This document shows positions 21,792-32,240 of a stretch of DNA of 64,000 bases, piece by piece; positions within the stretch are counted from its first letter, which is position 1, and each line of letters starts with the position of its first letter. The stretch covers positions 25,716 to 89,715 of the forward strand of contig WNNJ02001496.1 in assembly GCA_012934845.2 (NCBI GenBank), read 5' to 3'. The notes below the pieces were generated by a model. That model searched no databases. It saw only the letters and a list, made by a program, of their open reading frames with translations, and was not told the DNA's origin. The stretch is from Pomphorhynchus laevis. Taxonomy: Eukaryota; Acanthocephala; Palaeacanthocephala; Echinorhynchida; Pomphorhynchidae. The translations under genes and the position numbers were made by a program.

Positions 21792-22976
21792 TTGAGTTTA
21801 GAAACAATTATTACAAGTCACTGTTCTATAATGGATAAAAAGGGTATAAAGGTTGAATTAGATAATAAAACTATACCTATATTATATTGGAATCCAAAAT
21901 TACATAAAAATCCAATAAAACCTAGGTTCATATGTAGTGCGTTTAAATGTACATTAAAACCACTTTCTGTTTATATGAATAAAATGCTTAAAGTAATTAA
22001 AGCACATTTTAAAAAATATTGCAAGGTAATCGAAATTAATACTGGTATAAAACACTATTTCAGTATTAATTCTACAAAAGAATTTTTAGAACAGACAAAA
22101 GGAATAAATTTTCAAAATATAAATACATACGATTTTAGTACGCTTTATACAAATCTAGATTTAGTAGATATTAAAGAAGCGTTAGTAAAATTAATTAATC
22201 TTATATTCGGAAAAAGATATACATATATATGTTATAATAATTATAACGCCTATCTAACAAAAATTAAACCATCAAATAAATATAAATATATGGATAAAAT
22301 TGAATTAATAGAATCCCTAAATATTTTGATAAATCAAAATTATTTAAAAGTAGGGACATCTATATTTAGACAAGTAAAAGGTGTTCCAATGGGTGGTAAT
22401 AGTAGCCCAATTATAGCTGACTTGTTTTTAAGCTTTATAGAATATGAATTTGTTCATAACTGTGTAAAAACTAAATCTAAACAATATAAATATATGAAAT
22501 ATATGTTTCGATACATTGATGATATATGTGTATTTAATTCTAATAATTTTTATTCAATTAGTGAGCACATTTATCCAGAAAGCCTTATTCTTAACAAAAC
22601 CAATATTAATGATAAAGAAGGTGTATATCTAGATATGAACATTAAATTAACATTAACTAAAACTACTATTAATTTATATCGTAAAGATGACATATTTAAA
22701 TTTACAAGAAACATATTTTTGCATGAGCATTCATGCATACCATATAATATAAAATATAATACATTAAATAATGAAATTTTAAGAATTGCAACAATTTGTA
22801 ATGATATTGGCTTTCTTAAAAATCATTTAAATAATTTAATAGATACATATTTTAAACTAGGTTACTATAAAAATAACATCAAGCAGAAAATAGTAAAATA
22901 TATAAATCAACACAATAATATAAAGAATAAATTTAAACTCTTAAGTGGCAAATTTTTATGGATGGATAATAAATAA
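21792..22976 (+). CDS. Reverse transcriptase, Penelope-like type
   Basis: 394 codons open from an in-frame TTG to TAA. Visible RT motifs: YWNPKLHKNPIKPRFI (residues 32-47), NTYDFSTLYTNLDLVD (about 111-126, first catalytic Asp), RQVKGVPMGGNSSPIIADLF (about 198-217), MFRYIDDICVF (about 243-253, catalytic D-D), then EGVYLDMNIKL (about 283-293). KLHK...R.I, DFSTLYTN and [FY]RYIDD are typical of the RT group widespread in cnidarian, mollusc and fish genomes and related to Penelope-like elements. Upstream another frame reads TTIDKASNNFVFICK, the usual N-terminal motif of this group, so the true protein begins earlier and this copy is broken near the apparent start. No GIY-YIG domain follows the RT; the frame ends LSGKFLWMDNK. 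Confidence 0.85.
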   Translation: MSLETIITSHCSIMDKKGIKVELDNKTIPILYWNPKLHKNPIKPRFICSAFKCTLKPLSVYMNKMLKVIKAHFKKYCKVIEINTGIKHYFSINSTKEFLEQTKGINFQNINTYDFSTLYTNLDLVDIKEALVKLINLIFGKRYTYICYNNYNAYLTKIKPSNKYKYMDKIELIESLNILINQNYLKVGTSIFRQVKGVPMGGNSSPIIADLFLSFIEYEFVHNCVKTKSKQYKYMKYMFRYIDDICVFNSNNFYSISEHIYPESLILNKTNINDKEGVYLDMNIKLTLTKTTINLYRKDDIFKFTRNIFLHEHSCIPYNIKYNTLNNEILRIATICNDIGFLKNHLNNLIDTYFKLGYYKNNIKQKIVKYINQHNNIKNKFKLLSGKFLWMDNK

Positions 22977-23043
22977 TATACTTTGCATTAGAATAAGATA
23001 CTAGATAGTTATTTCAGAGGAAATACATCATTAGCATGTATTT

Positions 23044-23100
23044 GGCCCCGCTGCTATGTTGGGTAGAGGAGTTAGGGGCCGAAACCTGATAGCAAAGCAG
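23044..23100 (+). ncRNA. Pseudoknot-like 3' structure of the RT element
   Basis: Stem 1 GGCCCC (23044-23049) with GGGGCC (23075-23080); stem 2 CTGCTATG (23051-23058) with CAAAGCAG (23093-23100, one mismatch). The interleaved order gives a pseudoknot about 70 bases after the stop codon. The nested topology is like that of HDV-like ribozymes, but no convincing P3 or P4 is visible, so no ribozyme is claimed. It may be an RT or template-recognition structure. Confidence 0.5.
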
Positions 23101-23335
23101 TTCCTATCGATGACCTCTAATTCTTATTCTGATACAACGTCTGTTATTTATTAGTCAATTCATAAAAATGACGTTTATTTTAAATTTTATTTTTTATTTT
23201 TATTTTTTAACTTGATTTAAATTATAGAAAATCTAAAAACAATTATTAATTTTATTATTTAATTATTAAATTTTGATTTAGCATTATTATGTTTTGTTTA
23301 TTTTATAATTATATAACAATACGTAGCTGATTTAA

Positions 23336-23690
23336 TTTATTTATATATTATTTATTAACCTGTTCATAATAATTCAAAATTGTAAAAGTTCTTTTAAATT
23401 TAATATATTAACGCTTTGAAAATTATAGTACAAAATATTTAGAAGTTACTGAAGAAAAAAACAGATTACATAAAGCGATATAAATTTTCAGCATGTTTTT
23501 GACTCCGCCTTTATTAGGTGGAAAGGTTGGAGCAAAAATGACATTGAAGTTTACTATCGACCTTTAACTTTTAAATGCATTATATATTATTTATTTACCT
23601 GTTCATAATAATTCTAAATTATAAAAATTCTGTTAAATTTTATATATTAACGCGTTGAAAATTATAGTACAAAATATTTAAAAGAAGTTA
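23336..23690. repeat. Direct duplication of about 115 bases
   Basis: 23336-23452 and 23578-23690 share ACCTGTTCATAATAATTC and GAAAATTATAGTACAAAA with a few differences. Confidence 0.75.
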
Positions 23691-24299
23691 TGTGACCTTA
23701 TTTTGATCTCATTGCTTCGATATTTGAAGAGAGTTAGTACTTTGTCAAAAAACTAGAAATATTCCTATTTGACATGCAAACTACAGTATTCGATTAAGAT
23801 TCAGCTGTTTCCTCACGTTCCATTTATTTCACTCTAGGACCATCCTTATAATAATTTATGATAAACATGAAACGTTTTTATGATCAAATGTCATTTTTAG
23901 CGCTAAACGCCGTAGAACGCAGTGGTCTTAGCTGATGCATAAACATTTTCAAACTAATTAACAATAAATAAGTTTGGATTAAACGTTGACTGAACATTTT
24001 GCCAGAAATGAAGGGTATATGTTATTCAAAATGACTCAATAATCACTCAAAAATGAGTAATTTCGTGTTCGCCTTTATCTCGTTTAATGATATGTATTTA
24101 TGCAGCAAATCTGATTGGCATAAGCATCTAATAATTTGCTAACCTCAAACAAGTTCAAATATCGTTTGCATGTGGCTGATATTTTTTAATTTGTCATTGA
24201 ACTTTCATTAGATATTTACTTCGATGTAGTGTATTCTATCATAAGGTTTCAAAGCAGAGATAATATGCTCATATACTTTGTGCATTTAATATTTAAGTT
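23691..24299. other. AT-rich spacer, no gene seen
   Basis: No exon, RNA gene or transposon motif seen. Confidence 0.4.
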
Positions 24300-25009
24300 T
24301 TGATGTGATGAAAGAGTTCAGTTTCTATATTTTAATATTCATACCAATTAATTATAACAATCAAAACTCTAATATTATAGTCAAATCAAAGTGTTTAAAC
24401 TGAACATGTTATATATTAAGCTACAACCTCTGCTCAATTATTTTCATTTATGTGTTGCTGATTTGAATTTACAAATTCTCTTATAATAATACAAAAATGG
24501 AAATTTAAATTTTAAAATAATGTGTCTAATTATAAGTCAAGCTTTTTTAATTATTTTTGTAAATTATTAACAAGCAAATTTCCAGATATTGTTCAATTTA
24601 GAAACTTTCATACTTGAAAATTGTATAACGATTGATAATCATTTGACATAAAGGAAAATTTGATATGTGCATGTAAATGAACACGCTCCTATCTTAAATA
24701 GAGAAATAGCTGCAGAATTCTGACAACATTGCAGTTCCTTCTAAACCACAATTTCTATAAAATTAAATACATTTTTAATCTATCGATGAATTTATTAAAT
24801 ATTAATTAACATTAGAATATTTTCAGCCATAATATAATTTACAATTATATTATTTGAATTTTATTATTTAATTCCACATTTATTTAATGTCACCATTTAT
24901 CTTTGAAACTTGTAATTTTATAATTCTAAATTCAAACAAAATTTTCTTACAATTAGTACTTTTATTTAACGATAATTAATTTACTCTTACAATTTAATTT
25001 TCTGTCTAG

Positions 25010-25075
25010 AGAATTTTACAATACTGAGATGTTGAAGATGAGACCATTGGAAATTTATAGTAATGCGACTCAATT
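25010..25075 (+). CDS. 66-nt repeat microexon A6
   Basis: Acceptor TCTGTCTAG, donor GTAAGTTTTC. Phase 2 reads EFYNTEMLKM then RPLEIYSNATQ. Position 17 is Ser rather than Gly or Asp. The preceding block (about 24300-24740) is one of the best-kept copies of the upstream block. Confidence 0.7.
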
Positions 25076-25555
25076 GTAAGTTTTCGTGAATTTAAATATT
25101 ATAATTATATTAAATTATATTATAATTTAAATTTTATATAAAAATTAAAATATTTAAATATTTGTGTGAAATTGGTGTTATTCGATTTAAAAAATATTTA
25201 ATTTGTCATCAGTTATTGTTTGTTATCGCAAAGAGACAGTTCCCAGATTATTGACACATTGTTTTACGAAATAGTTACCTACATTAATATTTTTATGAAA
25301 AATCAATTTTATAATTTTCATAAATGCTTTCAGTTTGTTTCGTAAAAAAATAACATCTTGAAATATTATTGTATGGTTTTGAATAAACGTATTCGATGTT
25401 TCTTGTCAGTAATAAATATAGTTTACGAACACATTTTAAAATTTAAAAATTTAAAATTATTTTTGTTACAACATTTAAAGTTATTTTTGCTTAACATATA
25501 AATATATTTCAAAACATATTTCTGTTTTTAAATGTATGATAATTTATGTGTTTAG

Positions 25556-25621
25556 AAAATTCATCAAGACGCAATTGAACTCAAAATTGTCTGTGCTTAT
25601 TTATGATAACGTTTCAAATAT
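25556..25621 (+). CDS. 66-nt repeat microexon B6
   Basis: Acceptor GTGTTTAG, donor GTAAGTGCC. Phase 2 reads KFIKTQLNSK then LSVLIYDNVSN. It lies 480 bases after A6. The sequence from its last seven bases onward is nearly identical to that after B8, whereas the exon bodies differ at about half of their residues. Confidence 0.72.
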
Positions 25622-26170
25622 GTAAGTGCCAACATGTATAAATAATTAATCTCTGCGTATAAAATATTTAATTTGTATTTTTTATGAAAACATTTTCTAC
25701 TTTAGTAATCATTTGTTTGTTTTTGTAATTGCGAGCAAGATATATTGAATTTAAAAGTATATATAATATTTTTAAGTTCAATAAAGTTTATTAGTTTAAA
25801 AGTATAATATTTTTTATATATAAAATAGTACAAAATCATGTCAAATAAAAAACTAATTCGTTGTACTAAGATTATCTTAAAAGATTAACTTATTTATTTA
25901 ACTTAAAAGTATATTTTCATTGTTATATAATAAAAAATGTCAAATCACCTCTCTTCTGATTTCATGTATTTTGCGTTTTATTTATTCAAACAAAGAAAAT
26001 GTATAAATTCTGTGTACTCTATCGAGTAACAACTTAAATTTACACTCGTTTCTCATTGTGCTGTTATATTCTATACCAATTAATTTATTAATTAATTTCA
26101 AATGTTTGTAATTGAATTACATGATTAAAAAATGTTGTATGATGCTGGAACATCATTACATTCGTTTAAA
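25616..26170 (+). repeat. Recent duplicate of 41611-42150
   Basis: From exon B's last bases through intron, exon C and about 300 bases of 3' UTR, only a handful of differences; similarity falls off further on. The third related copy (43540-43905) covers just the 3' tail. Confidence 0.85.
25706..25748 (+). CDS. Candidate terminal exon C6
   Basis: CTACTTTAG acceptor 84 bases after B6; in phase NHLFVFVIASKIY then TGA at 25746-25748. Identical in translation to C8. Shorter than C1, C2 and C4. Confidence 0.42.
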
Positions 26171-26283
26171 TTATTTTTCTGCTGTTCTTGATGAATGTAC
26201 ATATGTAATGAGTTATACCATTCACTAATTAAAACTTGCCTTATTATTTTCGATTAAAAACGAGTATGAGGTTTAAAAAGCTT

Positions 26284-26289
26284 AATAAA
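26284..26289 (+). promoter_or_regulatory. Candidate polyadenylation signal, unit 6
   Basis: AATAAA within AAAAAGCTTAATAAAG, about 536 bases after the C6 stop, in the same conserved tail as units 1 and 9. Confidence 0.4.
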
Positions 26290-26394
26290 GTGCTGGAATA
26301 TATATTAAGATTATATGTATTTGACTGCTCTATCAGTACGTATCATTTCTGACTATTTTTGTTATCAAATGCATAAATATTAAATAAGTTGACT

Positions 26395-26760
26395 ATTTAT
26401 GACTATTAAATGTAAGATGTAAGAGGTAAACCACAGCGAAGAAAAACTAATAGGTTGTATGTATAATATCCGTTCAACAAAATATAAAATATTTATTATA
26501 GAACGGTAAGCTATGAAGTAAAAAGGGATTAGGATCAATTTTAAATTTTTTCTGTAACACTTTTCGGTAAGTGCTTTTGAATCTTTGAGTAGTTTTATTT
26601 GACATTAGTATTTCACAAATGGATGAGTGTTTGGAACATTCATTTGGTTGTGTTTAAAGTGTTTCTAAAAAGTTGTAATGCTTATTGAGAGCTCTCTTAC
26701 ATCAGAAGTTCATTCTTACCATTGAAAAGCTAAATTTGTAACTGTTATTTAACCATTTTG
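26395..26760 (+). repeat. Conserved downstream block, copy 3
   Basis: Matches 3945-4330 and 10215-10520 (GTAAGAGGTAAACCAC, ATATCCGTTCAAC, CTTTGAGTAGTTTTA). Confidence 0.6.
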
Positions 26761-27837
26761 AATAGTTACTTCATTGATTCACGATACTTCTCAAACCAAA
26801 ATGCTCATCACATATGATAATGCATTAATGTTGTTAACCTTGTATACACAAACCAGTATTACGATCATGTCAAGGCTACATAGTGCATATTCGTTACAGT
26901 GTCTACCATATAGCTGATACTACAATTCTTTAACCGTTTGTTAAGGCTCAAAATTCATATTTATTTTTCAGAATCGATAATATATTCGTATTTTCATAGA
27001 TATCTATTCGAACAGCGAACTAACACTGGTAGAGCTACCGATTCTTTAAATTCATTTTTTAATGTATACCCATCACATACCAATTATGGAAATTATCGAG
27101 CTCCATTGTATTCCTCGTTTGCAATCTAGCCGTGTTAAAGATAAATTATTATTATTTATTTATTTATGGTTTTTATGTTTCCTGTCATACGACATCTAAC
27201 TAGAAAACAATTAAAACATAGTTTTAATACATTAATTTAGTTAATTTCAAAAGGTATGTAGTTAACATAATACGTCTCTATGTAGTATAGGAAATCGATT
27301 TTTTATGTATATTCATTTAGTAATTCTCAATTCTAGCTTACTTTTTTGCATAAGCTATAATGCGGGTGTTATCTCCAATATTATCTCTGACAATACTATG
27401 ATTGTCAGAGAGCTATTAAACTCAGAAATCCGAACATTGTTTAAGTTTTTATAATGACATGCACTCTCTCACGTGTTTTTCAGTTCAACATTTTACCCTA
27501 ACAAATATGCCTTCTGTTTTCCATTCATTAATACTTGAGTAAAAGTTGAATTCGTAAACTTCACTGAATCTATTAATTACTGTAGAAAATAAGTAATTTT
27601 ATTAATGTATTTAGGTCTTTTGCATTTATTGTTAAGTAAATTCGATTTTTTAGTGCTTGAACTTTAACTATTTTATCGATATTAATCATAAAATAGTGTA
27701 ATGTATCATATATTCCTAAATATGTGCATATTTTTGGTAATTATTGAAATATACATTATGCTATGAGGTAAAATATATTAAATATGATTTAATATATGAT
27801 TTAATTTTTGGATTTTGAACGAGTACAACCTTTACTT
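26761..27837. other. AT-rich spacer with one small hairpin
   Basis: A hairpin CTCTGACAAT...ATTGTCAGAG lies at about 27391-27416. A 63-codon frame at 26938-27129 starts with a non-ATG codon and has no motif. Nothing else recognised. Confidence 0.4.
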
Positions 27838-28063
27838 TTGACCTTTCCCGTATGTTACGACAATGGGTCGCACATAAGCTTGAGAATGATGATGGACGTA
27901 AAGCTCTTTGAATGTCTGTTGATGGTACGAATCTGTCATCTCCATTCGACCCTTCAGTTTTAGCTTGTGTTGAAAAGCTGCATCTTATGAGGTCGTCCGT
28001 TTCGGATATCGAGCTCGAGCCAGATCGCTAGGTTGATGCAGATAAAGCTCGGCTCAATTATTT
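27838..28063 (+). pseudogene. Coding-like remnant of unknown origin
   Basis: A sharply G+C-richer island. One frame reads FDLSRMLRQWVAHKLENDDG, then after a stop MSVDGTNLSSPFDPSVLACV and later SSVSDIELEPDR, another stop, and VDADKARLNYL. Two stops in about 75 codons. The composition and mixture of residues look like a real protein segment, but no family is recognised. It ends where conserved unit sequence (CTCAATTATTTATATTTGTG) resumes, so it appears inserted. Confidence 0.35.
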
Positions 28064-28440
28064 ATATTTGTGTTGCTGATAAGAATATCAAAGCGTGACT
28101 GGTATAATTTATATACATCATTATACCTTTACGAATTACGATATTTTGTACAAGAGCAAACCACATTATAAGTCGATCAAAATAAATTGATATAAAAATA
28201 ATAAATACTAAACCCATAATCTTCTTCCATTTCAAATATATAGTTATTACAAGAACAACGAAGCAGAAATTATATTTTTTGATAAAAAAATTCTATATTT
28301 CGATAGCTCCTGCTATCATCATCTGGATTACAATAAAATGTTTCACAATTTTTCTTTTTTCCCCGTGTTTACAACATTTATACAGAAATACAAGCATCGA
28401 TGTGCCCCGCATTTCTACTTGAAAGAATTACGCCATCTTT

Positions 28441-28752
28441 AACAAAAATGCAATTGTTTATAAAATACCTTGTAAAGAATGCGAACATGTATATGTTGGT
28501 CAAACCGTAAAGGTTTGGTTAAGCGTATTAAACAACATAATTATAATGTACGTCAAGGGACCGATTCTAGTGCTGTTGCTCAGCATTTTGTGAGTTAGAA
28601 TCATTCCGTTGATTTTGAAAATGCATCTATTTTATTATTTAAAAGTAACTTGTTATCTCGCATTATTCAAAAAGCGTATTTTATTAAAAAAGAACATAAT
28701 TTAATGCTTAATAATAAATCCAATCACAACCTTAAATTAAATTTTAATTAAT
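28441..28752 (+). pseudogene. GIY-YIG endonuclease domain (Penelope-like), broken
   Basis: Reads KNAIVYKIPCKECEHVYVGQ, then in a shifted frame GLVKRIKQHNYNVRQGTDSS and AVAQHF, later SRIIQKAYFIKKEHNLMLNN. The pattern YKIPC..C...YVGQT followed by GxLxKRIKxH and a downstream catalytic region matches the GIY-YIG nuclease of Penelope-like elements, which nicks target DNA for reverse transcription. It ends LKLNFN before TAA. The copy cannot make a full protein. Confidence 0.8.
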
Positions 28753-29111
28753 TATTCCAATATTACATTATTTTAATTTTTTCAATTCGTTTGTTTTCTT
28801 CTAATTGCGTTATTATTTTGTTTTGGTTTAGATTAAATTATAATTTAGTACCCTACCTTAACATTATTTTTATTATTAAATTCGTATTTTTTTCACTTAA
28901 GTTATGATCTTAAATTTTATTTTGTTTTATTATTCTGTTTATTTTTCTTTCTTTTTGTTGTTTTTAAAATATGTGTAAAAATTTTAGTGTATGATTGTTT
29001 TGTTTCTGAGTATTTTCTTTTTCATTTAAGTAGAAATGAGGGGCCCATCAATGCTTGTATTTTTGTATAAATATTGCAAACACGAGGAAAAATTGTGAAA
29101 CATTTTATTGT

Positions 29112-29160
29112 AATCCTGATGATGATAGCAAAGCTATCGAAATATATAATTTTTTTATCA
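29112..29160 (+). ncRNA. Hammerhead-like ribozyme motif in the pseudo-LTR
   Basis: Core CTGATGA at about 29117-29123, a stem GATAGC-AAA-GCTATC, then GAAA, in the order required for a hammerhead. A short A-U stem III ending in ATC can be drawn. Penelope-like pseudo-LTRs are known to carry hammerheads. Stem I pairing is weak, and the inverted copy near 28310 has CAGATGA instead of CTGATGA, so activity is uncertain. Confidence 0.55.
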
Positions 29161-29699
29161 AATAAAGGATAATTTCTGCTTCTTTGATCCTGTAGTTACT
29201 ATATATAACTAAAGTGTTCATGACTTAAATCTTATAAATACGATATAAATGTTATATAAATTATATAACATTATAATTAATGAAATAATTAATTAATTAA
29301 TTAATTAAACGAACAATATATAAAAATACTGTTCGTTTGCAAATTTTTATATTAATGTTGATTAAATTTATTATTTTGACGACATTTTGCTATGCACAGT
29401 GAAAGAGTTTAGTTTCTATATGTCAATATATTCACACCGAATAATTATAATAATCAAAACAATTTAGATTTGAAATTCTTATAATACTGATATAATAATC
29501 AAAATTCTGATATTATAGCCAAATCAAAGTGTTTTGACTAAATGTGTTATACATTTAAGCTACAACCTCTTCTCAATTATTTTCATTTATGTGTTGATGA
29601 TTTTTACTCACCCATTTTTTAAATTCATACAAAAATGGAAATTTAAATTTTAAAATGGTGTGTCTAAGGTTTTATGTATCTGTGGTTTTTGAGCAAACC

Positions 29700-30611
29700 A
29701 CATCATTAGTCAAACCACAATATAAAAAATTACAGTAATTCTGATGATTTAAAAATGAGGCTCAAATAATTATCAAATTTGTTTAATCAAGAGGATATGC
29801 TCATGGAGAAATTTTGCGAGAATTTCGAAAACTTGAAACACTAAAACGAAAACTCCTCTTAAAACCAAAATTAGTTACTGACATAGTTTATGTTGTTCAA
29901 GTTTTTTTTGGACGAAGTTGCGTAATGGAATCAGCAACATGGTACGCACCTCGGCAAATTTGTAAAACAAAGGTTCAGCAATATTTGAATTTATCTTGAA
30001 GCTAGAAAATGCATAGTTTTTCGGATCAAATGCGACAGTAAAGACGTTTTGATCAGTTCTAGATTAATACATTCATCATAACAAAATATTCAATATAAAC
30101 ATTCAATATAAAACATTAATTATATAATCCGTGGACTCGGTTAACTGATCTGATTTGTTTTAAATCGTCATCATCGTCATCAATGTTATCAATATTAATA
30201 ATAATAATCTAAATACATAAAATTGTCAGTACGAAGCATAAAAAATCTGCTAATTTTGTACAAGTCAAACTATTGTTTACACCTGGCTCAAAATGTTGCC
30301 ATTAGTTAATTTTTTTATTTGTAATAAGCTTTATAGTGTTTCAAAAGTAAGTCATTTTATGTTTGCCATTTATCTCGTTTAACCTTTTGTCTATTTGTAT
30401 TTGTCATGCAGATTTTAGATTTTTATTATTGACAAAAATTATTATACCCAGTGAGTTTTCAGCAAACCACATCATCAGTCTATCAAAATAAATTGATTTG
30501 AAAATATTATTTGTTTAATAATTTTTATTCTAATGTTGATTAAATTTCCTATTTTGACGACATTGTGCTGTGCAAACTGAAAGAGTTCAGTTTCTATTTG
30601 TCAATATTAAC
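29700..30611 (+). repeat. Segmental duplication, copy 2
   Basis: Partner of 18722-19610. It ends near TTTCTATTTGTCAATATTAA, after which the two loci diverge. Confidence 0.85.
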
Positions 30612-31571
30612 ACCGGTTTTTTTTAATAATCAAAACAATTCAGTTTTGAAATGCTTATAATAATGATATAATAATTAAAACTCTGATATTATAATTAAAT
30701 CAAAGTGGTTTGACTGAACATGTTATTAATTCAAGCTGCAACCTCTTCATTTTATCATTTATGTTGGGCTGATTTGATATCACCCATTTTTTATAAACAT
30801 ACAAAAATGGAAATTTTAATTTTAAAATAGTGTGTCTAATTATAATTTAATAATATAATTATTAATAAATAATATAATTAATATTTTGTAAATTATTAAT
30901 GATCAAATTTTTAATACTTGAAACTTCCATACTTGAAAATTATATATCGATTGATAATCATTTTACATAGAGAAAAATATAATATTTACGTGTAAATGAT
31001 CACGCTATAATGTCAGGTCGAGAAATAATCTTTTCCCTAATGTGAACAGAGTTCTGAAGTTTTATAAAACTGTTTGTATTTGTATTTGTATTTTTATGGT
31101 AACCTAGTTTTAAATATTTATCCATTGAATTATTTCTATAAAATATAATAATAATTAATAATATTAATTAATAATATTAATAATAATAAATGAATTCAGC
31201 ACTTCTTACATATGGCCCGGGTCGTTGTTGAATATTTTTGCTGATGTTTTATTATTTTTTATATAATCATTTAAATGAATGAAAATATAATATTTGCGTG
31301 TAAATGAACACGCTCCTATCTTAAATGGAGAAATAGCGTCAGAGTTCTGACAACATTACAGTTCCTTGTAAGTTCCTTGTAATATTATCTGAATTTTATT
31401 ATTTTAATGACACATTTGATTTATAGCTTTGTAAAATTATCTTTATATTAAATAATTTATTAAATATTTTCCGCCAAAAGAATATCAACATAACCTACAA
31501 TTAATTTAATAATTATTTATTAATTAACTTTTCTCTATAACTAATAAACGAAATATAATTTATCTGTTTAG

Positions 31572-31637
31572 AGAGTTTGTCGATACTGAGATCATGTCGA
31601 ATTCGTCAATAGATATATTTGGTAACGCTACTGCGTT
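31572..31637 (+). CDS. 66-nt repeat microexon A7
   Basis: Acceptor ATCTGTTTAG, donor GTAAGTGGCC. Phase 2 reads EFVDTEIMSN then SSIDIFGNATA, among the best consensus matches. Its fit supports it as a functional or recently functional exon although the following C exon has lost its acceptor. Confidence 0.74.
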
Positions 31638-31958
31638 GTAAGTGGCCGAGAATGTTTTTGGCTTAAAAATTTGTTTTATAGATCTGTAGTCGTTTATTAT
31701 CACAATCATATTATCATTATTTATTATCACATTCTTCTTTTTATAATCACAAATGTTTTACAAAATAGTTACAGCATTATTATATACCATCAATTTAATA
31801 ATTTACATTAATATAATATTTTTGTATTATTTTATTATATTGTTTTATTATTTTGTATTAAACATTTCTAAACAATTTGGCATCTTTAATACATCAAATG
31901 TTTTGTATTTCAAAACATTTTTTTAAATTGTGATAACGATGATAGATTTTGTGTTTAG

Positions 31959-32024
31959 AAAGTTCTCTAGAACAAAATTAAAGTCAGACTTATCATTGAC
32001 TATTTACGATAACATCACAAATAT
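31959..32024 (+). CDS. 66-nt repeat microexon B7
   Basis: Acceptor GTGTTTAG, donor GTAAGTACC. Phase 2 reads KFSRTKLKSD then LSLTIYDNITN. It lies 321 bases after A7. The region matching exon C (about 32110) has TTTCAAT in place of an AG acceptor, so unit 7 probably cannot splice to C. Confidence 0.73.
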
Positions 32025-32226
32025 GTAAGTACCAACACGTATAAATTATAAATATTTTCTTATTAAACGTTTAATTTATTTATTACAAAAGCATATCTTT
32101 TTATTTCAATATTCATTTGTTTGCTTTTTAAATTGCAAGAAAGCGTGTTTTTTAAAATTTAATTTTTTATTTTTGTTGCCTTATAATTAGAACTAATTTA
32201 AAAGTAAGAGAAGTCATTTTGATTTC

Positions 32227-32240
32227 CCAACATTAATAAT
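32227..32240 (+). repeat. Target-site duplication, left
   Basis: CCAACATTAATAAT, repeated exactly at 35766-35779 on the other side of the LINE. The sequence outside resumes unit homology (ACTTTAAGATTATTTATAC resembles 2551-2570), showing a simple insertion into the array. Confidence 0.85.

Larger units (their letters stand above)
21227..23310 (+). mobile_element. Reverse-transcriptase element, longest copy (Penelope-like RT)
   Basis: The boundaries are inferred from related copies: left edge AAAACAATAAAAG shared with 13306, right edge shared with about 39850 and, inverted, with 53805. It holds a single RT frame, a 3' UTR with a pseudoknot, and an A+T-rich tail. I see no LTR, capsid, protease or integrase. 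Relatives in the window: 11345-11450 (inverted), 13306-14095 (deleted), 38195-38290 (inverted), 39345-39850 and 53805-53962 (inverted). The inverted terminal scraps recall the inverted pseudo-LTR arrangement of Penelope-like elements, but this is inference. Confidence 0.7.
28258..29190 (+). mobile_element. Truncated Penelope-like element with inverted pseudo-LTRs
   Basis: 28258-28423 and 29032-29185 are inverted copies of about 155 bases (AAGTAGAAATG..., GTGAAACATTTTATTGTAAT, GATGATGATAGCA). Between them is the end of the ORF with a GIY-YIG nuclease and a T-rich 3' UTR. Inverted or tandem pseudo-LTRs plus a C-terminal GIY-YIG are hallmarks of endonuclease-bearing Penelope-like elements. The reverse transcriptase part is absent, consistent with 5' truncation. 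Broken, with about two breaks in the remaining frame. Confidence 0.8.

Noticed and set aside
23044-23100. HDV-like self-cleaving ribozyme in the RT element
   Set aside because: The pseudoknot topology fits, but no convincing P3, P1.1 or P4 was found; reported only as a pseudoknot.
26565-26572. GTAAGT after TTTTCG as another exon donor
   Set aside because: No 66-nt frame or acceptor lies upstream; it is within the downstream block and not conserved in the other copies.
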